Below are positions 55,460 through 64,000 of a stretch of DNA of 64,000 nt, in pieces; within the stretch, counting starts at the first letter, position 1; each line of letters starts with the position of its first letter. Location of the stretch: contig CM030935.1 of the NCBI GenBank assembly GCA_018136815.1, forward strand, positions 5,199,921 to 5,263,920. Direction: 5' to 3'. Source of the DNA: Isochrysis galbana (Eukaryota > Haptophyta > Isochrysidales > Isochrysidaceae). The position numbers and the translations under genes were made by a program. The notes beneath the pieces are model-generated. The model saw only the letters and a list, made by a program, of their open reading frames with translations, was not told where the DNA came from and did no database searches.

Positions 55460-57400
55460 GTGCAATTTTAAGGGCAATCATGGGCACCTCTCGTGAGTCA
55501 AGAGGCTAGCAGGCCAAGATGATGGCCACCGCTTCAATGCATAGCTCATGCATAGCGGTGAACTGACGAACGACTTGCGACACCCGTACACTTTCGAAGT
55601 GACTACTTGCCTTATTTTCCTTGTCGTGGCGGATAGCGTATGCATCCCCTCCTAGGGCAAAGCACATGCACAAGCGAGGGGCGCATGCGACGGCCCGCAT
55701 GATCAATGCCTGATGATGTTTGGGCCCCGCCACCTCTTAAGGTGGCCTATTCCTTTAAATGTGTCACCTCCGGGGTCATGGAAACAGCTGCTTAATAGAG
55801 CTGCTGAAACGCGGTGGATATTACATCAATTTGGCGGTGCTTGTCCTCGCGGGTTGTACAGGTGGAGGTGGGGATGGAGGGAGGGTAAAATAAATATGAC
55901 GCCCTGCCCCCCCCCCCCCCCCCCCGCCGGCTGCATCACCATCGAGTGCGGGGAAGGGCAAGAAGAGGACTGTTGCGGGTAGGGGGAGTCCGTCCCCGCG
56001 CCCGAGAGGGTCGGTTCCCTCCCTCCCGTCCGCCGGGGCCCTCCGAAGATCCATTTCCATTTCGGCCGAAGGCCCACATCCACATCCCACCTCAGCGGCC
56101 TTCTCTCCCCCCCCCTTCCCCCCTTTTGGTCTGCCCCGAGAGTCCTTGCCCCGAGGCCGCGGGGGAAGATCCCCCTCGTTTCTCCGTGGGGCCCCTAGGT
56201 CCCCCTTCCTTTATCCTTTACTTACCCGCCCCGCCCCGTGCCCCGTTCACTTCCATATACGTTCCCGCGCCCCTTCCCCTTCCCCTTTTATCTCACCCTT
56301 TTTCCACCACGCCTTCCGACTTCCGACACGATAGCCGACGCGTGTCACCCCCCACCCCGTGCCCCTTCCGTGTGCGTGTGCCACTCCCCTCCGTGTGCTA
56401 GTGCTAGCTGAGCCTTTGAGCGACCAGCGAGACTGACTCAGCCCCGCCCCCTATCCAAAAAAAACCTTCTTAATATTCTCACGCCCGCTTCCCTTACCCG
56501 CTCCCGCCCCCCCCACCTGCCTCGCGGCTCGTTCCCCCGTGCGCTACCTAGGGGCTGGGTGTGGGTGTATGAGTATGTGAGGTTTCCAGTGGCAGGCGGA
56601 GGCGGTGTGCTCCGATCTGCGATGGCTTTTTTTTTGCTCCACTTTCTCATGTGCCATCGGGCTATCGGTTGTTACGTGATCTTCCTTTGTATTCGGGTGA
56701 TCAGGTACGTAAGGGAACTCCGCGCTCGAGCAACTGTATACACCTTGACCGGCATCGTACAGTAAATTACGAAGAAGGCTCGTGCTCACGCCGAAATATT
56801 CATGCCAAAAGGCCTGTATTACTTGTAGCTACAACAGACGGTCTACAGACGCCACATGAGCATACAAACACGGCACACGGCTTATGATTCACTTCGCTAG
56901 TACAATGACAATGACATCCGTGTCACAAATCACAAATCAAAAGACCTGCCTAGAAATCGCACTCCGAGCCGGGCCCATGGTAGAGCACTTGGGCCGCAGC
57001 CCCCCGAAACCAAAGAAAATGAAACAAGGGAGGAAGGTAAGGGTGCGTAGGGAAGGGAAGTAAGTAAGGGTGTTGACGACCAGGCGGTAGAGGACACCCG
57101 TCCAGCAGTAGGTGTTAGTGTTAGCCCCGAATCTTCAGATTTTCTTTTTGAGTACTGGCCCCACGAGGGGCGAGCATCGCGCAAAGCGGGGAGCGAGCAA
57201 TGCTGCTTGCTGGTTGGTGGACGGGGAGATGGGGGAGCACATATACTCGCCCACATTTGCGTGAGAGGCGAGAATATTACTACTAAACTGTTTTTAGCCC
57301 TCGCACTACATCATATATCACAGCATGGTCTCGTTATGCAACTATTGGCCCGCAAAGGGGGCTGGCTAGATAGACGGGAGCGAAAAGCTCCACCGATCCT
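55460..57400. other. Repeat-rich region without supported genes
   Basis: It contains a poly-C tract (55905-55925), a short retroposon on the minus strand ending at 56456 (aaccttcttaatattctc on plus), and a block at 56980-57145 that parallels 52440-52590 (agtaggtgt, cttcagat). An unrelated tail-like motif gcgagaatattac lies at 57270. Frames here have no family signal. Confidence 0.45.
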
Positions 57401-57407
57401 CACCCTT

Positions 57408-59891
57408 TCACACGTCGGCATTCATGAGCGACGACGTCGATGTTGGTCTCTCGTTCTCTCGCGCGGTGAGCCAAAGTTGTTTCTCTTGCTGTCTCTTCCG
57501 CCAGACACGACGCACAATAAATATGAGGGCGACAACCGCAACGATTGAGATAGGCACGACGATGGCAACGATGATTGTAGCTGTTGTTGACAAAAGAACT
57601 CCCATCGATGCTGGGATAGGTGGGGGCGGGGGCGTGGAGTAGGGCGGCGACGGCGACGGCCGCGGGGCAAATGGAGACGGGGTCGGTGGCGGGAACGGCG
57701 GCGGCGAGAGTGGCGGGGACACGGTCATGCCCGAGACTAGTGGGTCGTACATGGCCCCTGCGGTGAAGCGGGGGAAGCGGAATGCAAAGAGCTGCTTAGA
57801 ACCTTGCGTCAAAATTTTCGGAAAGCCCTCAGGCATGCTCAGCCAATCGCCATTCACGTAGACCTCGTCGGAGAGGTCCAGGGTGATTGCAGCCCCTGTT
57901 GCATCGTTTGTCCCCAATTTGTACCGCTTTGAGCCGTCTGCCGCAAGCTGTGTGCCCTTGATTTCCATGCCGAACTCGAGGAATTCGCCAACCTCGCCCG
58001 CGCACGCCTTCTCCAGGTCTGTGGCGCCGGCACCCGTGCCGGCCTCTCCAGAGCAGAAAGGCCACGAGGATATGGTAATGGAAAACTTGACGGTGCCGCC
58101 TGCAACAGGCCATGACTCATTCGCAGTCGGGCTGATGGTGCCATTGTTCAAGAACACGTGCGTCGTGATCATAAGATTTGCACCGCCCACAAGTTGAGTG
58201 CTGAAGTCGATCGCCTGAGATCGAATGCCGTGTACTTCCAGATCTCGTTCTTGCCCAAAGACGAAGGGCGTACTTGCAAATGTGTTGCGGCTGTGCTTCC
58301 CCGCATTAGGTCCCTGATTGCCAATGATATTTCCATCAGCATCGAGCTCGTGAAGGTAATCCATCGCCACCGTGATGTCATTGAGCCCATTGGACAACGT
58401 CATCTTGCCGGACTGGCCCATGACCTCGACCGACACACCTCCGCCGTAAAGAACACCAGGCGGTGGTGCCGGAGGGAGAGTTGGGGAAGGGGGCGGAGCC
58501 GCGGGCGGCGGAGGCGAGGGCGATGGAGACTCTGGAAAAGGAGGGGGCAAGGGTAGTGGAGGCGAGGGCGATGGGGACTCCGGTACGGGAGAAGGGGGCG
58601 GAGAAGGGGGAGCTCCTGGTGGCGGGGGTGGAGGAGGTGGTGTCAAAGGCGGTCTAGCAGGTGGAGAGGGCGCCCTAGGCGGAGGCGGACTTGGCGGCGG
58701 TGAGGATGGCGGCAGCGGGATCTCCATGCCGCCCACGACGGGATCGTACAACGCCAGCCCATTGAAGCGCGGAAATCGGAAAACAAACAGCTGCCGGGAG
58801 CCCTGCGTCACGATCCGGGGATATCCTTGCGGCATCGGAAGCCAAGTGCCATCGATGTTAACTTCATCAGATAGCTCGAGCGTGATATTGGCGCCAGTTG
58901 CTGCATTCGTCGCGAGCGTGAAACTCTTAACGGCGGCAGCTTGTGCCTCCCCGGTGCCCTTAATTTCCATGCCAAATTCGACGAACTCACCCACATCGCC
59001 GGCGCATGCTCGCTCCTGAGCTGTCACAGTGCTCCCTTGACCATTTTCACCAGAGCAGAAGGGCCACGACGAGATTGCAATGGAGAATTTGACGGTGCCC
59101 CCTGCGACAGCCCACGTCTCATTTGCAGTTGGCGTGATGATGCCGTCATGCTCGAAGATGTGCGTTGTTACAGTCAGCTCAGAGGCGCCGACTAGCGACG
59201 ACCTGAAGACTATAGCGTGCGATGGAACCGCGTATTCATTGCTCTCATAGCCATTTTCAATCGTGAAGGCAGTGTTGGAAAAGGTGTTGCGGCTGTGCTT
59301 CCCCTCGTTCGGACCGTTGTTGCCGACAATCTCACCGGCTGCATCAAGCTCATGAATGTAGTCCATGGCCACAGTGATATCGTTGGGGCCATTCGACAGG
59401 CTCATCCTGCCTGACTGGCCCGCGACCTCGACCAACACCCCGCCAGCAAATAAGGACCCAGGTGGGAGAGAGGGTGGAGGGGCTGATGGCGGTGGGGCTG
59501 ATGGCGGCGGGAACGGTGGCTGTGGCAGCGACGGAGGCTCCAGCGGAGGCGGCAAAGGTGGTGGCACAGGCGGTGGCGGCAAGGGCGATGGCGGAATAGG
59601 CGGCGGGGGCAGAGGCGGCGGCGGGATGGGCGGCGGTGGTGAGGGCGGTTGCGACGCGGACGGCCGCGGGAGACTGGAAGGCAGTGAGGGTAAGTGCGGA
59701 GTTGGCGGAGGTGGAAGGGGCAGCGGAGGTGCAGGCTGCGAGGGCGCTTGAGGCGACGAGAGCGCCGGAGACGGCGACATATTCAACTCGGGCGGAGCAA
59801 ATGGTGCCGTTGAGGGTGGCGGGGTCGGTGCCAAGCTCGACGGCGGGCTCGGGCTCAGCTGTCCGAGCGCGAGCAGCGTGAGAGCCACCAT
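57408..59891 (-). CDS. Proline-rich type I membrane protein with two copies of a 245-aa domain
   Basis: A single-exon frame of 827 aa. It begins with a hydrophobic MVALTLLALG start, followed by a pherophorin-like SPPPP arm (to about 146), domain 1 (about 147-394), a second Pro-rich linker (to about 477), domain 2 (about 478-724), a third Pro-rich linker, one transmembrane helix (TATIIVAIVVPISIVAVVAL, around 768-792) and a 35-residue basic tail. The domains share GQSGxMxLSNGxNDITVAMD, HELDAxGxIxGN, GKHSRNTF, GTVKFSIxISSWPFCSGE and ACAGxVGEFxEFGMEIKG; each has two conserved cysteines that may pair. The layout suggests a cell-wall or surface glycoprotein. I do not recognise the domain by name. 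It is the only long gene here without an intron. Confidence 0.85.
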   Translation of the reverse strand: MVALTLLALGQLSPSPPSSLAPTPPPSTAPFAPPELNMSPSPALSSPQAPSQPAPPLPLPPPPTPHLPSLPSSLPRPSASQPPSPPPPIPPPPLPPPPIPPSPLPPPPVPPPLPPPLEPPSLPQPPFPPPSAPPPSAPPPSLPPGSLFAGGVLVEVAGQSGRMSLSNGPNDITVAMDYIHELDAAGEIVGNNGPNEGKHSRNTFSNTAFTIENGYESNEYAVPSHAIVFRSSLVGASELTVTTHIFEHDGIITPTANETWAVAGGTVKFSIAISSWPFCSGENGQGSTVTAQERACAGDVGEFVEFGMEIKGTGEAQAAAVKSFTLATNAATGANITLELSDEVNIDGTWLPMPQGYPRIVTQGSRQLFVFRFPRFNGLALYDPVVGGMEIPLPPSSPPPSPPPPRAPSPPARPPLTPPPPPPPPGAPPSPPPSPVPESPSPSPPLPLPPPFPESPSPSPPPPAAPPPSPTLPPAPPPGVLYGGGVSVEVMGQSGKMTLSNGLNDITVAMDYLHELDADGNIIGNQGPNAGKHSRNTFASTPFVFGQERDLEVHGIRSQAIDFSTQLVGGANLMITTHVFLNNGTISPTANESWPVAGGTVKFSITISSWPFCSGEAGTGAGATDLEKACAGEVGEFLEFGMEIKGTQLAADGSKRYKLGTNDATGAAITLDLSDEVYVNGDWLSMPEGFPKILTQGSKQLFAFRFPRFTAGAMYDPLVSGMTVSPPLSPPPFPPPTPSPFAPRPSPSPPYSTPPPPPIPASMGVLLSTTATIIVAIVVPISIVAVVALIFIVRRVWRKRQQEKQLWLTARENERPTSTSSLMNADV

Positions 59892-60730
59892 GCCTCCCGG
59901 CCGGGCTCGTCCCCGACGGAGGCGCTCGGCAGTTACAGCTAACTAACGGAAGCGCTCTCATTTTGTGGGATTCACGTTGTGCCCCATGTAACTGCCGGAG
60001 AATATATAGTGAATCTTATTTGGCGTGCGCGTATATACTGCACGAACGAGTACCAAGATTGTTGTCGAAAAACGGATGAAGAAGTGGCGGACAAGTAAGT
60101 GCGCTTCTCGTGCAAAATCTGGTCGGGGGAAGTGCGCGCGCCGTTCTGACGAACAAATCAGAGAGAAGTTGGCTGCCACCCTCCTCTCTCTCTCTCCCTC
60201 CCCTCTCTCTCTCTTCTTTCTCCTCTCTTTCTCTTCTCTCTCCTATCTGCCCTCTCTCCTCTCTCTCCTTTCTCTCCTCTGTCTCCACTGTCTCCTCTCT
60301 CTCCTCTCGCTCTCCTCTCTCCTCTCTCTCTCTCTCTCCTATAATCTTTCCACCCCCTTCCCACACTGCTGATTGGGCGGCCAGCACGGAAGATACCAGA
60401 CGCCCAGTATATCTCGTTTGCGAAACGGAAAAAAATCCTCGGGGCGCGTGACACTGCTGGGAAGGGGGGGGGGGGGGGGGGGGGGGTGCGGGCGGGGGGC
60501 GGGGAGCTGACATGGCGGAAGGTGGAAGGTGAAGGTGGAAGAAGTACTTTACTCCTCTTGTAGGGAAAGGGAAGGGAAGGAGAGCGAAAGCCGATCGTTA
60601 CAATCGGACCAACACTCGCGTTGAACGTTCAACGGTGTGTCCTACTCTAAGGAAAAGTAAAAGAAAAAGTAACTACCACGGAAGGCATGAATTGCCATCG
60701 CCTACGACAACACCCCTAGCCCCTAGTTGG
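59892..60730. other. 5' flank of the proline-rich gene; CT-rich and poly-G tracts
   Basis: Interrupted (CT)n from 60180 to 60345 and a poly-G run at 60465-60486. ORFs over the CT stretch are by-products. A possible TATA-like tatatagtg lies at 60003 on the plus strand. Confidence 0.45.
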
Positions 60731-60741
60731 GCATGGCCAGC

Positions 60742-60954
60742 CTAGATGTGAAAACAGCGGGTGGGGGTGAGGTCCACCTCATCACCGCGCAAAGCACCAA
60801 CCACATTGGAGACCAGAGTCCAGGTTGAATTGGCGCCCATGGACTGGGACTCGTGAATGAGGTGGGGAAAGTATCCAAACCCGTATGCGTACACGCCCAT
60901 GAGCTTGTATTTGTAGTCGTGCGTCGTGTCCAGCCCGGATGATGGGACAACAGG
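60742..60954 (-). CDS. Unrecognised short coding-like ORF
   Basis: The minus frame from 60954 to the stop at 60742 encodes a natural-looking sequence (DTTHDYKYKLMGVYAYGFGY, FPHLIHESQSMGANSTWTLV). An in-frame stop lies just upstream, so it would need an upstream exon. It is probably an orphan exon or gene remnant. Confidence 0.3.
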   Translation of the reverse strand, partial: PVVPSSGLDTTHDYKYKLMGVYAYGFGYFPHLIHESQSMGANSTWTLVSNVVGALRGDEVDLTPTRCFHI

Positions 60955-61329
60955 TTATCGCTATCGCCGGTGGCCCGCAGCGCGAGCTCCGGCGGCGGTG
61001 TGAGAGCGGCGCGCCGCGCCGCCATCGCGCTACGCCATCACAAGATGATTAGAAGATACCTAGGGGACCACTGCCACACAAGGCACACTGATGGTATATA
61101 TAGAACCACAAACGACACCGGACACCCTGTGATACCACCTCCTGAGTCCTAAGCGGAGTACGGATGGGATCCGAACTCTCCTAGACAAGGGGGGGGGGGG
61201 GGGCGGAGAGAAAGAGAAAGAGGGGCACTCACCCAAACGGGGCACTCGTCGCTCGACGGACTCCCACATCCACAAGTACATTTTCACTGCGGGCACCTCG
61301 GAGAGCGGACGTGACTAGTTCATCTTCGA

Positions 61330-61680
61330 TGAAGGCGACCGGGAGCTCGGCGTGCCTGAGCAAGAGGCGATCGGCGTCACCGATGCTCCTCGAGACCGTT
61401 GCAAGCGCCCGTGCCCGAAGGTTCCAAACGACTACACTCAGGCCCAGCCAACCATCGACGTTCACAATCGACTTCGCCAACGTCATCTGGCGATGGAGAA
61501 GGCCATCCTCACCAACAGCTTCGTAAGATGCGCTTCTTCACGACGAACCTAGGCATGCAGGTTGTTGACGCCTATCTCGCCCACAAATTCCTTAATGATC
61601 CGAACGCGGATTTTAAGAAGGAGATGGAAAAACTCGCCTACCGACTCATGCACAATCCTGACGCACCCCAACGCACATCG
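61330..61680 (+). pseudogene. piggyBac/DDE_Tnp_1_7-like transposase fragment, frameshifted
   Basis: The plus frame PNDYTQAQPTIDVHNRLRQR, then HLAMEKAILTNSF continues after a frame change near 61525 as MRFFTTNLGMQVVDAYLAHK. The D-x2-N-x2-RQ block and the later R-F-x-T-x2-G-x4-DA-Y block are what I expect from PGBD-type DDE transposases of protists. Upstream catalytic motifs are missing. Assignment is from memory. Confidence 0.45.
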
Positions 61681-61829
61681 GGGAACGGCGAACGGCGGAG
61701 GGGGGGGAAGGGAAGCTGCGGAGGGGGGGGGGGGAAGCTGCGGGCGAGGTTGTAGGGTATGAGTGTTTGTCAGAGCAAGGCTGGTCTCACTCTTGGAGAT
61801 TGCCTGCGAGGGCGCGCCGGCTCGAGAGC

Positions 61830-62010
61830 AACTAAGCGGGATAAGCCGTCGGCGTCCCAGTGAGTGACTCCAGGTTTTTTGCACGACGTCGAATCGATAT
61901 TCGGCTAGCTTTAGGACCCATCGCATGAGGCGCGAGGCTGGACCACCGGTGACGTGATCTTTCATCGTGTGAAGCCAGCGCAAAGCTGAATGGTTCCGAT
62001 CAGACAACAA
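61830..62010 (-). pseudogene. Ty3/gypsy RNase H C-terminal fragment
   Basis: On the minus strand, SDRNHSALRWLHTMKD, RLMRWVLKLAEYRFDVVQK matches the TDHxALRWL ... RWxLxLQEYDF block of Ty3-type RNase H. One extra A in the A run near 61877 shifts the frame; in the next frame PGVTHWDADGLSR, the usual end of the domain, follows. The fragment starts exactly where the Ty3-like module begins. Confidence 0.75.
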
Positions 62011-63760
62011 CGGACGACGATCAAAGGGCGATCTGTCGGCGATCTTGTCTGGAACGGGAATCGCACCATAACGGAATCGAGGGGCAATCTTGCTACGCAG
62101 GATTCCAAGAGACCTACCAAATAAGACAAAAGGAGTGCGATGTGCCTAAGGGGGAGATGCGAAGAGGTCGCAAATTAAACCTGATTGCCCCCAGAAGCAG
62201 ATAAAGAACCGCAGGGGAGATAGCAAATTAAACCTATCTGCGAGGCGCCTGGGAGGAAGAAAGGTGGGGAAACTTCCCTTCTCTTTCGAGAGGAAGAGAG
62301 AGGGCGCTCCACAACCCACGATCCCATGCATCCAAGCGAAGCTTTTGACCGAGAACGAGAACGAGAGAATTATAACGATAAATACCGAACGACGAAGAGA
62401 AGAGCGAAGCCTAACGAGTGTCGATTCGCGAATGCGACACCCCCCTGCTAGGATCGAGCGTCCCGCGAGGAAATGAAGAGAACCTAACGGACATCGGAGA
62501 GCTCCAAGCAAGCCACGAGAAAGGCAGAAGAGCAATCCTGAACGAGACCGAATGAGCCAAGAGCGAAGAGCGAATAAATCCGAAGAGCGAATGAAACAAT
62601 AAATCGAGAAGTTACGAATTACGAACAACGAACAATCGAGGACCGATGAGAACGCGGAACGACAAGAATCGAGAATCGAGAGCGAGAAACGAAGAACGCG
62701 GAACGACGAGAATCGAGAATCGAAGAACGAGAAACGAAGAACGCGGAACGACGAGAATCGAGAATCGAGAGCGAGAAACGAAGAACGCGGAACGACGAGA
62801 ATCGAGAATCGAGAATCGAAGAACGAACGACGAAGAACGCGGAACGACGAGAATCGAGAATCGAGAATCGAAGAACGAACGACGAACGGCGAACGACGAA
62901 CTATAAGAATAGTGCGCGACGATCGAAGAGACAGGAAGTACCACACCCGTCCGGACGATAAAGTGTAGAATCGGCGGCCGGCGCGGCAGACCGCAGGACT
63001 CAACGCTGCAACCCATCCTCTTCTCTCTTTTACGAGAGTTTTACCTGGATGTTTGGGTGGTGTGGCGGCACCCAAGTTACAACGCGGCATCCCCTGTGCT
63101 CCAAGATATCAAAAGTCGAGCGACCAACGGCGAAAGGCGGCGAGATAGTACGATAGCATCGAGCACGTCACGCGCAAGCTAAACGACGAGGTTCGGGGGT
63201 CTCCTGACAGAGCGCAGCGAAAGGGGAGGGAGATCCATCCTCCGTGGCTGAAAACTGGCAAAGCGGAACGACAGCGGAAAAGGAAACGAAACTGCGAGTG
63301 ACCGGAATGGCCGGAGACGCGGCGACCAACGTGTAAGCCGTCTGAAAAGAACGGGACGCGGCAGCCGGAAGAGAGTCGGACGAAAATAGAGCAGGCTGAG
63401 AACGGAACAATCGACGGAATGCGCGTTGTACGACGGAGGGCATAGTTGCGAATACCCCTTCGTCAGCGAGCGAGTCTCCCGGCTCCTGTGATGGCCTGGC
63501 TTAGACTTAGAGGCATGGGGGCGGAGAGATCGGCGAGAGTTAGAATGTAATCCTTCGGGGGCCATCATAGACGGCCGTCCCTCCCAAGTATTATAGCTTT
63601 TGCCTGCGGTGGTATAGTTGCCACCCTTGGCGCGGCGAGGCTTGCGGCGCGAGTCCGTAGACTCGGATGACCCATCGGACTCCGAGTCGCTGGTCGGCGA
63701 AGAGTTAGATGAACGCGGGCTAGAGACCGGAGACGAGGACGAGGAGGACGAAGAAGTAGG
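61998..63760 (-). mobile_element. Ty3-like module, copy 2
   Basis: Nearly identical to 20639-22492 over the leader, the minisatellite and the start of the Gag-like frame; the gap near 63247-63537 has its own sequence where copy 1 carries a captured exon. Here the module continues at 63760 into the N-terminal part of the Gag-like ORF, so copy 2 is the more complete version. Confidence 0.8.
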
Positions 63761-64000
63761 GGAGCTATAGCGGCGGCGGCGGCGGTCCTTCTTCTTGTCT
63801 TTATGAGCCTTTTTAGATTTCGATGAAGAGCGAGGGAGCGGCGGTGGCGGCGGCAAAACAACTTCGCCGCCATCGTCGGATGGAGGTGGGGGCGGGCTGG
63901 TTGCCTGGACTGGAGCGGGAGGGAGTCGGCCCCGCTCGATCGCGTTGGTGACCGCCCTAGCGCAAGCGAGACTAGGAGGGATCCATGTTCTGTACGCGCA
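63179..64000 (-). CDS. Gag-like Ser/Arg-rich ORF, partial at window edge
   Basis: A 273-codon minus frame open to the window end with no start seen. It runs WIPPSLACARAVTNAIERGR, a Pro-rich part, a basic segment (SKSKKAHKDKKKDRRRRR), a long Ser tract and DSESDGSSESTDSRRKPRRA. Charge-segregated, low-complexity composition suits a nucleic-acid-binding Gag or ORF1 product of the mobile module; no protease, knuckle or capsid domain is visible. The last part (below 63537) is probably leader sequence read in frame. Confidence 0.4.
   Translation of the reverse strand, partial: CAYRTWIPPSLACARAVTNAIERGRLPPAPVQATSPPPPPSDDGGEVVLPPPPPLPRSSSKSKKAHKDKKKDRRRRRYSSPTSSSSSSSSPVSSPRSSNSSPTSDSESDGSSESTDSRRKPRRAKGGNYTTAGKSYNTWEGRPSMMAPEGLHSNSRRSLRPHASKSKPGHHRSRETRSLTKGYSQLCPPSYNAHSVDCSVLSLLYFRPTLFRLPRPVLFRRLTRWSPRLRPFRSLAVSFPFPLSFRFASFQPRRMDLPPLSLRSVRRPPNLVV

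Noticed and set aside
59350-59961. Minus ORF rich in Ala/Thr/Ser overlapping the proline-rich gene
   Set aside because: It is the second frame of the SPPPP-coding arm; such GC-rich repeats keep alternative frames open.

Overview
This is eukaryotic nuclear DNA. The genes carry spliceosomal GT-AG introns of about 70-380 bp (donors often GTGCGC or GTGAGC), codon use is GC-rich, and a large share of the window is microsatellite, minisatellite and transposon sequence. The mix of gene families fits a unicellular alga with a complex plastid, with a haptophyte as my best guess: a BspA/DUF285 protein, hydroxyproline-rich pherophorin-like surface protein, Zn2Cys6 regulator, and plastid-type sugar transporter and FKBP with presequence-like N termini. 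The taxon is inference; no rRNA, tRNA or organelle marker is present.

Layout. 0-4 kb: a DUF285 surface protein embedded in minisatellites (minus). 5.7-9.8 kb: an 11-exon ALIX/BRO1 gene (minus, modelled at 879 aa). 10.2-12.9 kb: LINE copy A. 13-15.8 kb: dispersed repeats and non-coding DNA. 15.8-19.4 kb: a six-exon F-box gene (minus, 874 aa). 19.4-24 kb: a heptanucleotide array, a Ty3-like module with a captured exon, an AT-rich island and a cluster of 20-bp palindromes. 24.3-25.4 kb: a two-exon Zn2Cys6 factor (minus). 27.75-29.36 kb: a five-exon FKBP isomerase (plus). 29.9-31.85 kb: LINE copy D with target-site duplications (TSDs). 32.3-33.3 kb: a 951-bp insertion with an 18-bp TSD. 34-36.4 kb: a six-exon sugar porter (minus). 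38.7-40 kb: LINE copy B, internally deleted. 40.6-41.5 kb: a two-exon small conserved protein (minus). 43-46 kb: gag-like and hAT-like relics. 46.8-48 kb: a two-exon VTT/TVP38 membrane protein (minus). 49.5-54.8 kb: LINE ORF1 interrupted by a complete 875-bp hAT element, a MITE, and LINE copy C with TSD. 57.4-59.9 kb: an intronless proline-rich type I membrane protein with two copies of an unrecognised domain. 61.3-64 kb: transposase and Ty3 relics and the second copy of the Ty3-like module, running off the window.

The host genes are unrelated housekeeping or surface functions (ESCRT/ALIX trafficking, F-box, isomerase, sugar transport, Golgi/ER membrane, cell surface); there is no operon-like logic. 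The most informative system here is a LINE family caught in several states. Its 5' ends all begin with a short hairpin whose stem sequence differs between copies while pairing is kept. One copy joins an intact 5' end directly to the 3' part of ORF2 between perfect TSDs. Several short elements of at least one other family share a similar T-rich 3' tail. Exon models were built by eye from reading frame, splice motifs and family alignment from memory; no search or transcript data were used.
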